Shown here: in pieces, positions 7,149 through 16,665 of the stretch
Layout: every line of letters begins with the position of its first letter
How positions within the stretch are numbered: position 1 is the first letter of the stretch
From: Bacillus sp. Xin1
GTDB lineage: Bacteria > Bacillota > Bacilli > Bacillales > Bacillaceae_G
Assembly (NCBI RefSeq): GCF_013314535.1
Contig: NZ_JABUAE010000002.1
Span: 124,001 to 188,000, forward strand
Reading direction: 5' to 3'
DNA length: 64,000 bases
Notes under the pieces: model-generated
Told to the model about the DNA's origin: nothing
What the model saw: the letters and a program-made list of their open reading frames with translations, nothing else
The model's database searches: none
Translations under genes and position numbers: made by a program

Positions 7149-8516
7149 GTGGATATTACTTCTATTGTGAACGAGCAAAAATCATATTTCTATAAAGGGT
7201 ACACAAGAAATATAGAGGTAAGAAAACAAAATTTAAAAAGATTGTATGAAGGGATTCAGCAGTATGAATCTGATATTTTTCAAGCGTTAAAATTAGATTT
7301 AAATAAATCCGATCATGAATCATTTACGACAGAAGTTGGATACGTATTAAAGGAAATTTCATTTTTAATGAAGCACCTTTCTTCATGGAGTAAGCCAAGG
7401 CGTGTTCGTACAGCACTGACGCACGTTGGTTCGAAAGGAAAAGTCGTTCCAGAGCCATATGGTGTTACCCTTGTAATGGCCCCGTGGAATTATCCATTCC
7501 AACTTGCAATCGCACCCCTTGTAGGGGCAATAGCCGCTGGAAATACAGTTGTATTAAAACCTTCCGAATTGACACCTAATGTGTCTAGTCTTCTTGCAAA
7601 CATGTTACGGGAGTTATTTCCGGCCGAACTGGTTGCGGTTGTTGAAGGTGGTATTGTGGAAAGTACTGCACTCTTAAAAGAGCCGTTTGATTATATTTTC
7701 TTCACGGGTAGTGTCGGAGTAGGGAAAATTGTTATGGAAGCAGCGGCTAAAAATTTAACGCCCCTTACGCTAGAACTTGGCGGAAAAAGCCCATGTATTG
7801 TGCATCATGATGCACAATTAGAAATAGCAGCAAGGCGCATTGTTTGGGGGAAATTCTTAAATGCGGGACAAACATGTGTCGCGCCGGATTACATATATGT
7901 TCATTCTTCTGTAAAAGAACAATTGATTGAAGAATTGCGAAATGAAATTAAAAATCAATATGGAGAAAAACCTCTGCAAAATGAAAATTACGTTCGGATC
8001 GTTAGTAAACGTCATTTTGAAAGGTTATGTTCGTTTTTACAAGATGGAAAAGTTGAAATTGGCGGGAAATATAATGAAGAAACGCTGCATATTGAGCCAA
8101 GTATTGTAACGAATATTACATGGCAGGATTCGATTATGGAGGATGAAATTTTCGGTCCGATTTTGCCAATTATGGAGTATGAGAAAATAGAAGATATAAT
8201 TGAAATGATTCAAAGGCAACCTAAATCATTAGCCTTATACGTATTTTCAGAGAGTAAAGAAGTTCAAAAAAACATTACACGTAATATTTCATATGGTGGA
8301 GGGTGCATAAATGATGTTGTGTATCACCTTGCTACCCCATATTTACCCTTTGGCGGCGTTGGAAGTAGTGGACTAGGAAGTTATCATGGAAAACAAAGTT
8401 TTCGCACATTTTCGCATTATAAAAGCATTTTATCTCAATCTACAGTGTTTGATATGAAAATTCGTTATTCTTCTACAAAAAGTGCTTTAAAATTCATACG
8501 AAAGTTGTTAAAATGA
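7149..8516 (+). CDS. ywdH: NAD(P)-dependent aldehyde dehydrogenase (YwdH-like)
   Basis: This 455-residue ALDH-superfamily enzyme oxidises an aldehyde to its carboxylate. It shows the cofactor loop APWNYPF, the FTGSVGVGK motif, the catalytic Glu in LELGGKSP and the nucleophilic Cys243 in NAGQTCVAPD, so all core residues are present. Length and the C-terminal hydrophobic-basic tail match the class 3/YwdH subgroup that handles medium-chain or fatty aldehydes. The GTG start at 7149 has GGAGGAGGG 7 nt upstream. It is flanked by a bcr1-like repeat and a terminator, so it is probably monocistronic. The substrate cannot be read from sequence. Confidence 0.88.
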   Translation: MDITSIVNEQKSYFYKGYTRNIEVRKQNLKRLYEGIQQYESDIFQALKLDLNKSDHESFTTEVGYVLKEISFLMKHLSSWSKPRRVRTALTHVGSKGKVVPEPYGVTLVMAPWNYPFQLAIAPLVGAIAAGNTVVLKPSELTPNVSSLLANMLRELFPAELVAVVEGGIVESTALLKEPFDYIFFTGSVGVGKIVMEAAAKNLTPLTLELGGKSPCIVHHDAQLEIAARRIVWGKFLNAGQTCVAPDYIYVHSSVKEQLIEELRNEIKNQYGEKPLQNENYVRIVSKRHFERLCSFLQDGKVEIGGKYNEETLHIEPSIVTNITWQDSIMEDEIFGPILPIMEYEKIEDIIEMIQRQPKSLALYVFSESKEVQKNITRNISYGGGCINDVVYHLATPYLPFGGVGSSGLGSYHGKQSFRTFSHYKSILSQSTVFDMKIRYSSTKSALKFIRKLLK

Positions 8517-8550
8517 TGATGGTGTTTATCAGTAGGCGTAGCCGTATGAT

Positions 8551-8582
8551 AAAAGCCCCTTCTTACGTGAAGGGGTTTTTCT
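8551..8582 (+). terminator. Terminator of the aldehyde dehydrogenase gene
   Basis: AAAGCCCCTT pairs with AAGGGGTTTT and runs into a T-tract, 35 nt after the stop codon. Confidence 0.92.
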
Positions 8583-8659
8583 GTTCGACATATGTATCAT
8601 GAGAAAATGAAACAAACATACTACATAAGGAATAGAAGAGGACGCTGTTAAACAATTAT

Positions 8660-8716
8660 TTTTGTTTGGATCGAAACAAAAGAATTTATAAAAAAACTAA
8701 TATATTCATGAATATA
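8660..8716. promoter_or_regulatory. Two perfect inverted repeats in the potA leader
   Basis: TTTTGTTT-GGATCG-AAACAAAA (8660-8681) and the perfect 16-nt palindrome TATATTCATGAATATA (8701-8716) lie 35-92 nt before potA. They could be operators for an unlinked regulator; no regulator gene is adjacent. Confidence 0.4.
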
Positions 8717-8751
8717 AAGATTAAAAAACTTGAGGTAGATAGGACGGGAAA

Positions 8752-9735
8752 ATGAAAAAGATTATTAAAGTTGAAGCGGTAGAAAAACATTTTGGAGATC
8801 AAGTGATTATTCCACCTCTTTCTTTAGATATTAAAGAAGGAGAATTTTTAACAATTCTTGGACCGAGTGGGTGTGGTAAAACCACTTTACTTCGTATGAT
8901 TGCAGGGTTTGAAACTCCTACAAAAGGTAATCTCTTACTCGATGAGGAGAGAATAAATGATTTACCACCTTATAAGCGTCATATGAACCTAGTGTTCCAG
9001 CATTATGCATTGTTTCCACATATGACGGTTGAGAAAAATATTTGTTTTGGTATGAAGATGCAAAAAGTATCTGCAGCGGAACAAAAAGAACGTGCAGAAG
9101 AAGCGATGCGTTTAACACAGCTTCTTGAATTCCGTAATCGTAAACCAGCAAAACTTTCTGGTGGACAACAACAACGTGTAGCGATTGCAAGAGCAATCGT
9201 AAACAACCCGCGTGTATTATTACTAGATGAGCCACTTGGAGCACTAGACTTTAAATTAAGAAAAGATTTGCAACGTGAATTGAAAAATCTGCAACGTAAT
9301 TTAGGAATTACGTTCATTTATGTAACGCATGATCAAGAAGAGGCAATGAGTATGAGTGATCGTATTGTCGTTATGAATAAAGGGCACATCGAGCAAATTG
9401 GAACGCCTAAGGAAATTTATAATGAGCCAAAGACATTGTTTGTCGCGACATTCATTGGTGAAAATAATATTATTAAAAATGGGGAAAACTATGTAGCAGT
9501 TCGCCCTGAAAATGTGAAAATACGTTCGGTTGAGCAACCAATTTTAAAAGAATACCATCTTGGACATATTGAAGATATCGAATTTGTTGGAAATATGGAG
9601 AAGCTGTATGTACGTGATGAAAAAACATCAGAACTATTAATGGCATACCAAACTGCAGAAGAAGCAGCGCAGTGGAGTATTGGAGATAATGTATACGTAG
9701 GCTGGGAGCAAGAGGATGAGGTGACCTTAAATTGA
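8752..9735 (+). CDS. potA: Spermidine/putrescine ABC transporter, ATPase PotA
   Basis: This is the ATP-hydrolysing subunit of the polyamine importer. The 327-residue protein has Walker A (GPSGCGKTT), Q-loop, the ABC signature [14 protein letters not shown], Walker B ([11 protein letters not shown]) and the H-loop, then a C-terminal TOBE domain (about 230-327) typical of PotA/MalK. It is the first gene of potABCD and its stop overlaps the potB start by 4 nt (ATTGA), which implies translational coupling. The leader carries two palindromes. Confidence 0.93.
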   Translation: MKKIIKVEAVEKHFGDQVIIPPLSLDIKEGEFLTILGPSGCGKTTLLRMIAGFETPTKGNLLLDEERINDLPPYKRHMNLVFQHYALFPHMTVEKNICFGMKMQKVSAAEQKERAEEAMRLTQLLEFRNRKPAKLSGGQQQRVAIARAIVNNPRVLLLDEPLGALDFKLRKDLQRELKNLQRNLGITFIYVTHDQEEAMSMSDRIVVMNKGHIEQIGTPKEIYNEPKTLFVATFIGENNIIKNGENYVAVRPENVKIRSVEQPILKEYHLGHIEDIEFVGNMEKLYVRDEKTSELLMAYQTAEEAAQWSIGDNVYVGWEQEDEVTLN

Positions 9736-10577
9736 AAAAAGGGAAACTACTCGCATTACCTACAGTTACGTGGTTATTAATCTTCTTTTTATTTCCGCTT
9801 GTATTCGTATTAGCATTCGCATTCTTGCAGCGCGGGGCATATGGAACAGTGGAAATGCAATTTACGTTAGAGAATATAGCGCGCGTGTTTGACCCCTTGT
9901 ACATGAATACGCTATGGGAAACAGTGAAAATTGCAGTTATTACGACGGTACTTTGTTTACTTATTGGTTACCCATTTGCATATACGATTACAATTGTTGA
10001 TCGCAAATACCGCTCTATTCTTTTATTATTGGCAACGATTCCGTTTTGGATTAACTTCCTTGTGCGCTCGTATGCATGGATTGTTATTTTACGCTCACAA
10101 GGTCTTGTAAACACACTATTGTTAAAGTTAGGCATTATTAGTGAACCGTTAAATTTATTGTATAATACACCATCTGTAATATTAGGAATGGTATATTCTT
10201 TACTACCGTTTATGATTTTACCAGTGTACGCAGCAATCGAGCAGCTTGATAAACGTAAGTTAGAAGCAGCATATGATTTAGGAGCAACACCGATGAAAGC
10301 GTTTTGGCATGTAACATTGCCAATGACAATGTCAGGAGTTGCGACTGGTTCGATTTTAGTATTTGTATCATCTATCGGAATGTTTGTTGTATCAGACGTG
10401 ATGGGTGGATCGAAAGTAGCATTAATCGGAAATGTGATTCAAAACCAATTCCTAGGTGCACGTGATTGGCCATTTGGATCAGCGTTATCTATTATCGTGG
10501 TTCTGTTCTCTGTTCTGTTAATTTACTTATATTATCGTGCGACGAAAGTATATAAATACGGAAACGGAGGGGAATAG
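9732..10577 (+). CDS. potB: Spermidine/putrescine ABC transporter, permease PotB
   Basis: This 281-residue inner-membrane permease has six predicted helices and the conserved cytoplasmic EAA loop ([20 protein letters not shown]) that docks on the ATPase. Start is TTG 9732, overlapping the potA stop. Seven nt separate it from potC. It pairs with PotC to form the translocation channel. Confidence 0.93.
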   Translation: MKKGKLLALPTVTWLLIFFLFPLVFVLAFAFLQRGAYGTVEMQFTLENIARVFDPLYMNTLWETVKIAVITTVLCLLIGYPFAYTITIVDRKYRSILLLLATIPFWINFLVRSYAWIVILRSQGLVNTLLLKLGIISEPLNLLYNTPSVILGMVYSLLPFMILPVYAAIEQLDKRKLEAAYDLGATPMKAFWHVTLPMTMSGVATGSILVFVSSIGMFVVSDVMGGSKVALIGNVIQNQFLGARDWPFGSALSIIVVLFSVLLIYLYYRATKVYKYGNGGE

Positions 10578-10583
10578 ACAAAA

Positions 10584-11384
10584 ATGAAGAAGTTTTTAAT
10601 TTCGTATTCTTGGTTAATTTTATTGTTCTTGTATTTTCCAATGATGGTTCTGATGGTATATTCTTTTAATGATTCACGTATTAACGCAGAATGGGAAGGA
10701 TTTACACTTCATTGGTATACAGATTTATTTCAAAAGCAAGATGTTATTGATGCATTTGTAAATAGTATTACAATTGCGATTGTGACGACAGTTGTAACAA
10801 CAGTTCTTGGTGTAATTTTCGCTGTTGCATTACATCGTTATAAATATCGCTTTGAAGGGGCAATTAACGGTCTTGTATACTTACCGATTTTAATTCCTGA
10901 TATTTTAATGGGATTATCGCTACTTATTTTATTTAGCCAGATTGGTATGGAATTAGGACAAGTTACCATTATTATTGCGCATATTACATTTAGTATTTCA
11001 TTTGTTGTTGTTATTTTAGCAGCACGCCTTTCTGGTATGGGACGTGATTTAGAAGAAGCAGCAAATGATTTAGGAGCAACTCCGTGGCAAACGTTTCGCT
11101 ATGTAACATTCCCTAGTATTGCGCCTGGTGTTATTTCAGCGGCGTTATTAACATTTACACTATCAATCGATGACTTTGTGATTAGTTTCTTCGTATCCGG
11201 TCCAGGGTCAACAACATTACCATTATATATTTATAGTATGGTGAAACGTGGTGTAACACCTGAAATTAATGCTCTTTCTACCATCTTAATTGTTGTGATT
11301 GTTGGATTAATGGTTGCATCAGAAATCTTCCGTAATAAAGGTGCAGACGGTGAAGAAAACTCTGGAGGACATCTTCCGTTATAA
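10584..11384 (+). CDS. potC: Spermidine/putrescine ABC transporter, permease PotC
   Basis: This 266-residue second permease has six helices and the EAA loop (EEAANDLGATPWQTFRYVTF). Its SIDDFVISFFVSGPG segment is typical of PotC. ATG 10584 follows GGAGGGG. It is followed 39 nt later by potD, with GAGGAGGT before it. Confidence 0.93.
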   Translation: MKKFLISYSWLILLFLYFPMMVLMVYSFNDSRINAEWEGFTLHWYTDLFQKQDVIDAFVNSITIAIVTTVVTTVLGVIFAVALHRYKYRFEGAINGLVYLPILIPDILMGLSLLILFSQIGMELGQVTIIIAHITFSISFVVVILAARLSGMGRDLEEAANDLGATPWQTFRYVTFPSIAPGVISAALLTFTLSIDDFVISFFVSGPGSTTLPLYIYSMVKRGVTPEINALSTILIVVIVGLMVASEIFRNKGADGEENSGGHLPL

Positions 11385-11423
11385 GAGAGTGCGCATGATA
11401 AAGAACGAGGAGGTAATGAATCG

Positions 11424-12473
11424 ATGAAATTGATGAAAAAAGTAGCTGGCGTAGCACTTAGCTTTAGCCTTGTTGCCGGTGTACTTGCTGGTTGTGGTGA
11501 AAAGAAAGAAGAGCTAAATATTTATAGCTGGGCTGATAACTTTGATGAGCAAGTAATTAAGGACTTTGAAAAGAAATATAATGTAAAAGTTAACTATGAT
11601 AAATATGCAAGTAACGAAGAAATGCTTGCGAAATTACAAGCTGGTGGAGCAAATTATGATTTAATTCAACCGTCAGACTACATGGTTAAAACGATGGCGA
11701 AAATGGATTTATTAGAGCCGTTAGATAAAAACAACATTCCGAACGTAAAGAATCTTGTATCTAACTTTAAAACACCTGCATTCGATCCGGAGAATAAATA
11801 CTCACTTGTATACACTTGGGGAGTAACAGGAATTGCATATAATAAAAAGTATGTAAAAGAAACGCCAACAAGTTGGAACGATTTATGGAATGAGAAATAT
11901 AAAGGCCATGTTACTTTATTGAACGATTCTCGTGAAGTATTAGGCATGGGGCTTAAGAAGAATGGATTTTCAAATAGCACAAAAGATGATGCACAGTTAA
12001 AGACAGCAGCGACCGATTTACAAAAGTTACTGCCAAACTTACTTGCATTTGATACAGATAATATTAAACAAAAGTTTATTACAGAAGATGCTTGGATTGG
12101 AACAGTATGGTCTGGAGATGCAGCATTTATTGCAAAAGATAATAAAGATGTAGGATATGTTGTTCCAAAAGAAGGCGGAACGATTTGGGCGGATACGTTA
12201 GCGATTCCGAAAGGTGCGAAACATAAAGAACTTGCAGAGAAGTTTATGAATTATTTAATGGATGAAAAAGTAAGTGTGAAAAACTATGAATCCATTGGAT
12301 ATAGTAATCCAAATGAAAAAGCTTGGGAGCTTCACAGTAAAGAATACCGTGATAATAAAATGATTTTCTTATCACCAGAGGAGTTAAATCGTACAGAGTG
12401 GCTTGTTGATGTAGACGATAAATTAAAAGAGTACGATCGTTACTGGACGGAATTAAAAACAAAAGGGAAATAA
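11424..12473 (+). CDS. potD: Spermidine/putrescine-binding lipoprotein PotD
   Basis: This 349-residue lipoprotein captures polyamine outside the membrane and passes it to PotBC. It has a lipoprotein signal ending in the lipobox LAGC (near residue 23) and the PotD-type start of the mature chain (LNIYSWADNFDEQVIKDFEK). Acidic and aromatic residues such as WTG/WSGD are in positions expected for amine binding. It is last in potABCD; two tandem bcr1-like repeats and a hairpin terminator follow. Confidence 0.93.
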   Translation: MKLMKKVAGVALSFSLVAGVLAGCGEKKEELNIYSWADNFDEQVIKDFEKKYNVKVNYDKYASNEEMLAKLQAGGANYDLIQPSDYMVKTMAKMDLLEPLDKNNIPNVKNLVSNFKTPAFDPENKYSLVYTWGVTGIAYNKKYVKETPTSWNDLWNEKYKGHVTLLNDSREVLGMGLKKNGFSNSTKDDAQLKTAATDLQKLLPNLLAFDTDNIKQKFITEDAWIGTVWSGDAAFIAKDNKDVGYVVPKEGGTIWADTLAIPKGAKHKELAEKFMNYLMDEKVSVKNYESIGYSNPNEKAWELHSKEYRDNKMIFLSPEELNRTEWLVDVDDKLKEYDRYWTELKTKGK

Positions 12474-12474
12474 T

Positions 12475-12650
12475 GATAGAAAACTTAATCTTTTAGGTTG
12501 GAGAGAGGATCCGGCTGAGCGTAGAAGCGGTCAGATTCTTTTTTCGCCCCATGCCATGTGAAAACAGAAGGAGGAAGTAAGTGGAAGTTTCCTTTTGTTT
12601 TCCAAGCCGTGATGTATATGTTGGGAACCCAAAATATATAAATATAGATA
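12475..12650 (+). repeat. bcr1-like dispersed repeat, copy B
   Basis: Begins GATAGAAAAC and carries GGATCCGGC, GTAGAAGCGGTCAGAT, TTTTTTCGCCCC, GTGAAAACA and TTTTGTTTTCC. Copy C follows 184 nt later, with a first half nearly identical over about 100 nt, so B and C look like a tandem duplication. Confidence 0.82.
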
Positions 12651-12658
12651 GAAAAACA

Positions 12659-12813
12659 GATAGAAAACCTAATCTTTTAGGTTGGAGAGAGGATCCGGCT
12701 GAGCGTAGAAGCGGTCAGATTCTTTTTTCGCCCCGTGCCATGTGAAAACATAAGTAGAAAATGAGTGGAAGTCTTCTTTTGTTTTCCTAGCTGTAATGTA
12801 TATATTGGAAATT
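12659..12813 (+). repeat. bcr1-like dispersed repeat, copy C
   Basis: Second member of the tandem pair after potD. It repeats GATAGAAAACC-TAATC, GGATCCGGCTGAGCG and GAAGCGGTCAGATTC of copy B with few changes, then diverges in its second half. Confidence 0.82.
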
Positions 12814-12849
12814 AAAAAATGCGGTTTCTAAATAGAAATCGCATTTTTT
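12814..12849 (+). terminator. Terminator after the tandem repeats
   Basis: AAAAAATGCG-TTTCT pairs with AGAAA-CGCATTTTTT. This is the first clear terminator downstream of potD, so the pot transcript may include both repeats. Confidence 0.85.
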
Positions 12850-12868
12850 CATAATGGGAGGAAAAAGC

Positions 12869-13516
12869 TTGAAACGAAAATTGCATCAATATGAGCTTGC
12901 TTGTATCATCTTGTTATTTGCTGCATTTGCTCTCATTGCTTGGAGAGTACAAGCAGATGGTGTAACATCAATTGATTCATATGTGAAAAACCTTGTAGGC
13001 AGTTTACAAACAGAAAATTCTCTTAAGTTTTTTTCATATTTTACAAAGTTAGGCTCTGCAATTGGAATTGTTACGATTCTGATTGTTAGTTTGCTAATCT
13101 TCTTTAAGAAACGCTATTATGTAGCAATGGTAGTTTATCCAACTGCTATATTAATTACGCACCTTGTTAATAAGGGGATAAAAGAAATTGTAAAAAGAGA
13201 TCGACCGAGCTTAAATGAGGCACTTGATGCCCTTGGATATAGCTTTCCGAGTGGACATGCTATGCTATCCATTATGACGTATGGATTTCTTGCGTACATT
13301 ATTGCTGCAAACGTAAAAAATATGGCTGGAAAAATTATTATTACACTTATTATGGCAATACAGATTTTATTGATTGGATTAAGTAGAATCATTTTATCTG
13401 TACATTATCCGACTGATATTTTAGCTGGCTATTGTTTAAGTGGTATTTTATTAATTATGGCTATTTATTTTCACCGCTTACTTTCAGAGCGGTTTGGAGC
13501 AAATCAAGAGAGATAA
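12869..13516 (+). CDS. PAP2-family membrane phosphatase
   Basis: This 215-residue integral membrane protein has the complete acid-phosphatase PAP2 signature: KRDRPS, FPSGHA, and SRIILSVHYPTD with the catalytic histidines. Five or six membrane helices surround it. Members of this family remove phosphate from lipid pyrophosphates (undecaprenyl diphosphate, as BcrC) or phosphatidic acid/phosphatidylglycerol phosphate. Which one applies here is not decidable. I prefer TTG 12869 because GGGAGG, which overlaps an in-frame ATG at 12854, then stands at a normal 7-nt spacing. Confidence 0.85.
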   Translation: MKRKLHQYELACIILLFAAFALIAWRVQADGVTSIDSYVKNLVGSLQTENSLKFFSYFTKLGSAIGIVTILIVSLLIFFKKRYYVAMVVYPTAILITHLVNKGIKEIVKRDRPSLNEALDALGYSFPSGHAMLSIMTYGFLAYIIAANVKNMAGKIIITLIMAIQILLIGLSRIILSVHYPTDILAGYCLSGILLIMAIYFHRLLSERFGANQER

Positions 13517-13518
13517 GA

Positions 13519-13566
13519 AACATCTGAAAATTCCTAGACTATAGGGACTTTCGGGTGTTTTTTTAT
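13519..13566 (+). terminator. Terminator of the PAP2 gene
   Basis: AACATCTGAAA pairs with TTTCGGGTGTT (some G-T pairs), with an inner TCCTA/TAGGG stem, then a T-run. Confidence 0.8.
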
Positions 13567-13644
13567 TATGTTTTATTAGTGATCATGGTAAGATATGCTA
13601 AAATGTAGGGGGAATCATTAATTATATAAAGTAGGTGAAAATGC

Positions 13645-15840
13645 GTGAAGACAAATGTACATAAAATAGATAAATGGGGAAAACTAGGTACTTTTTTGTA
13701 TCGATTTCGCTATACAGTTATTGCGGCATTAATCATGTTAGCGATAGGACTTGGCATTTTTGCACCAAAACTTCCGGGGGTATTAGGAGGCGATGGCTTC
13801 CAAACAGAAGGAGACTATCAAACGACAAAAGCAATTTTAGATAAAGATTTTAAACAGTCTCAAGACACGCTCCTCCTCGTGTTTCAGAAGAGTAAGGGAG
13901 TTGCAAATGAGGATTTTCAAAAACGAATAGGAGAAATTGTAGCGAATATTCAAACGAAAGAAACGTATGATTCATTCCGTCATCCATTAGAAAATAAGGA
14001 AATGATTCAAGATGATATTGCGTATGCGACGATTTTATTTTCCGGGAAAACAAGTAAAGAGCGTAATGAAAAGACGTTACAATTTGCAAAAGAAATACAA
14101 AAAGAGAGTAACAATGTTTTGAAGGTATCACCAACCGGTTTCCCAAAGATTAATGAAGAAATTAACGAGCGAACACAAAATGATTTGAAAGTAGCAGAAA
14201 TGATCGGGCTGCCAATTGCCTTTCTTGTACTATTATTTTCGTTTGGTAGCTTGCTTGCATCAATCTTGCCGATTATAAATGGGGCGCTTAGCGTACTAAG
14301 TACAATGGGAATTTTATATTTTATTGGTGTAGATAAAGAATTGTCAATTTTTGTATTAAATGTTGCGCCTATGATTGGGCTTGCTTTATCAATTGATTTC
14401 GCATTATTATTTGTAAATCGGTTTCGTGAGGAAGTGGCATATCGGACAGTAAAAGAGGCAATAGCTGTCACATATCAAACAGCGGGGCGCGCTATTGTAT
14501 TCTCTGGACTATGTGTCTTTGTTGGTTTATCTGGTCTATTTTTCTTTGAGATTGATTACATTCAATCTGTTGCGATTAGCGGAATGATTGTTGTTGTGAT
14601 GAGTATTTTATTTTCACTTACACTTCTTCCAGCATTGTTATCGTTAATAGGGAAACGAATATTGAAAAAGAATCAAACTGCACCTCGCACTTCAAACATG
14701 TGGCGTCAGTTCGCTCAATTTGTTATGAAGCATCCTATTATGATGATTATCGTTGTTACATTGTTTATTATTGTCTGTTTATTGCCGCTTCGCACTGCCA
14801 ATCTTCAATTTCCTGGTGTAGAAGCATTGCCAGAGAAAAGTGATACACGGGTTGCGTATGAGCAGTATGAAGAGTCATTCAACAAAACTGTAAAAACACA
14901 TGCTGATGTGACAGTAGTGCTAGAGATGAAGGGGAATGTCATAGAGAAAGAAAATTTACAGAAGTTAGAGGATGTTATTCAAAAACTGAAAAAAGATAAG
15001 CATGTCTATAAAGTTAACAGTCTATATGGTGAGTTAAATGGTATGAACGCTGAACAATTGGCTACATTGTTACAATCTCCGCAGCGTACGCAAGTGGAAC
15101 CTGTACTAGAAGCATATACGAAAGGAAATAAAACAACTCTTCAAATTTTCTTGGATACAAAGCCTAAAGCGGAAACTGCGAAACAATGGGTTCGTGATTT
15201 TAAAGACACGTATAAAGATGACAGTATTACGTATTATTTAGGTGGTATGACAACATTTCAACAAGAATTAGAGGATGAAATTAAAGATAAAGTTGTAATC
15301 GGGATGTCTGTCATATTCGGATCTACTTTCCTTATTTTATTATTCGCTTTCCGTTCTATCCTTATTCCAATTAAGGCGATTGTGATGAATATCCTTAGTT
15401 TAAGTGCAACCATTGGTATTGTGATTTGGTTATTTGAAGGAGGGCACTTTGGACTAGAGGAAAGTTCGGTTTTATTCGTGTTACCAATCTTTATATTTGG
15501 CCTTGTATTTGGCTTAAGTATGGATTATGAAGTATTTCTTATTTCACGTATTCATGAATTATATGAAGAGACAGGAGATAATGACAAGGCAACGCTTGAA
15601 GGGCTTGTATCAACAAGTCGCATTATTACATCAGCTGCTCTTATTATGATTGTTGTAACAGGAGCATTCGCTTTTACAGATATTTTACCAGTAAAACAAA
15701 TGGGGCTTGGTGTGGCACTCGCTATTTTTCTTGATGCGACGATTATTAGACTTATGCTTGTACCGAGCTTAATGAAAATGTTCGGAGATTGGAATTGGTG
15801 GTTACCTTTTCGAAAGAAACAAGTAAAATCATCAGATTAA
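13645..15840 (+). CDS. MMPL/RND-family membrane transporter (YdfJ-like)
   Basis: This 731-residue protein has the RND/MMPL layout: one N-terminal helix (about 19-40), an extracytoplasmic domain (about 45-180), a five-helix block (about 181-340), a further helix near 360-380, a second external domain (about 390-545) and a final helical block (about 547-720). GLALSIDFALLFVNRFREE and FGLSMDYEVFLISRIHE are the paired helix-4/helix-10 motifs with the proton-relay Asp residues. Relatives export lipids or drugs; the substrate is unknown. GTG 13645 is used with GTAGGTGA upstream. No regulator gene adjoins it. Confidence 0.9.
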   Translation: MKTNVHKIDKWGKLGTFLYRFRYTVIAALIMLAIGLGIFAPKLPGVLGGDGFQTEGDYQTTKAILDKDFKQSQDTLLLVFQKSKGVANEDFQKRIGEIVANIQTKETYDSFRHPLENKEMIQDDIAYATILFSGKTSKERNEKTLQFAKEIQKESNNVLKVSPTGFPKINEEINERTQNDLKVAEMIGLPIAFLVLLFSFGSLLASILPIINGALSVLSTMGILYFIGVDKELSIFVLNVAPMIGLALSIDFALLFVNRFREEVAYRTVKEAIAVTYQTAGRAIVFSGLCVFVGLSGLFFFEIDYIQSVAISGMIVVVMSILFSLTLLPALLSLIGKRILKKNQTAPRTSNMWRQFAQFVMKHPIMMIIVVTLFIIVCLLPLRTANLQFPGVEALPEKSDTRVAYEQYEESFNKTVKTHADVTVVLEMKGNVIEKENLQKLEDVIQKLKKDKHVYKVNSLYGELNGMNAEQLATLLQSPQRTQVEPVLEAYTKGNKTTLQIFLDTKPKAETAKQWVRDFKDTYKDDSITYYLGGMTTFQQELEDEIKDKVVIGMSVIFGSTFLILLFAFRSILIPIKAIVMNILSLSATIGIVIWLFEGGHFGLEESSVLFVLPIFIFGLVFGLSMDYEVFLISRIHELYEETGDNDKATLEGLVSTSRIITSAALIMIVVTGAFAFTDILPVKQMGLGVALAIFLDATIIRLMLVPSLMKMFGDWNWWLPFRKKQVKSSD

Positions 15841-15860
15841 AAAAGCGCTTATTTTGTAGA

Positions 15861-15898
15861 GAGGCTACTGAAAAACGAAAGTTTTTCAGTAGCCTCTT
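15861..15898 (+). terminator. Strong terminator of the MMPL gene
   Basis: A perfect 16-bp stem (GAGGCTACTGAAAAAC with its complement) closes on a GAAA tetraloop and is followed by TTGTTT. Confidence 0.9.
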
Positions 15899-15900
15899 GT

Positions 15901-16036
15901 TTATATATCGTTTATATACTGGCATATTAGTCGTAGCTATGAAAACAAAAGCATCCTCCTTTTACTTTCATGCTGAATGGTTGGAAAAGGCACTAATCGC
16001 CTCTATGTATAAGCGGATCTTCTCTCACACTCCAAA
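15901..16036 (-). repeat. bcr1-like dispersed repeat, copy D (inverted)
   Basis: Read on the minus strand it shows GAGAGAAGATCCGC, ACATAGAGGCGATTAGTGCC, AAGGAGG and TTTTGTTTTCATAG, then TAATATGCC, in the same order as the other copies. It is more diverged. It accounts for most of the non-coding DNA before the next gene. Confidence 0.65.
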
Positions 16037-16148
16037 ACATATTTTTAGCAGTTTCTCTTATAGAAGGGCGCTTTTTTATGAATAGCATTCCCCTCTTTTT
16101 GCAAATAGTATGTGATAAGAACAATACATATAGAAGCAGGTGAAGACA

Positions 16149-16565
16149 ATGTTTCGCTATTTTAAATTTAAGTTAAATGATACTGTACAGTTTGCAGAAA
16201 ATGATGGGCACATGTATCGCATTGTCGGTTATAGGCTAGAAAAAGGTTTTTATCCAAAAGATGAATGGACTCATATTATTTATGAATTACTTAGAGAATT
16301 TGATGGGTATACGATGGATGCTGAAGAAGAGGAACTTGTGAAAGTCATTCAAGTGGAGGAAGAATATTATAAAATACATGAGATGTCTGGTTATCGGTAC
16401 CCAGTGAAAATGAAATCAAAGCCAACTGTTTCTAAAGAAGAAACGATAGATGAACTATTAGATGCTTACAACGACTATAAGCGATTGGCAGACTTTTTTA
16501 AAGATCTATCTTATGAACAAAAAGCAGAAGAAACGTTACAAGAAATGAAGAAATTACGTGCTTAG
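16149..16565 (+). CDS. Conserved hypothetical protein, 138 aa
   Basis: I do not recognise this family. The 138-residue product is acidic, soluble and without signal peptide or membrane helix. It starts with a beta-rich stretch (KFKLNDTVQF..HMYRIVGYRLEKG) that looks like a small SH3- or KOW-like fold and ends in a charged helical half (KEETIDELLDAYNDYK...EETLQEMKK). ATG 16149 has AGGTGA 6 nt upstream; an in-frame GTG at 16140 overlaps that site. It has its own terminator. Confidence 0.75.
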   Translation: MFRYFKFKLNDTVQFAENDGHMYRIVGYRLEKGFYPKDEWTHIIYELLREFDGYTMDAEEEELVKVIQVEEEYYKIHEMSGYRYPVKMKSKPTVSKEETIDELLDAYNDYKRLADFFKDLSYEQKAEETLQEMKKLRA

Positions 16566-16566
16566 A

Positions 16567-16596
16567 GGGCAGTCTATTATGTAGACTGTCTTTTGC
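16567..16596 (+). terminator. Terminator after the 138-aa gene
   Basis: GGCAGTCTA pairs with TAGACTGTC and is followed by TTTTGCTTT. Confidence 0.8.
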
Positions 16597-16665
16597 TTTA
16601 AACAATGCATAATGAATCATTTTCCGTTACAATAGTAGAATCAATAGAAATAAGGTGGATAAAGC

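Noticed and set aside
15789-16085. 98-codon plus-strand frame overlapping the MMPL gene end
   Set aside because: It crosses the MMPL terminator and an inverted bcr1-like repeat, has no ribosome site, and shows no protein-like pattern.
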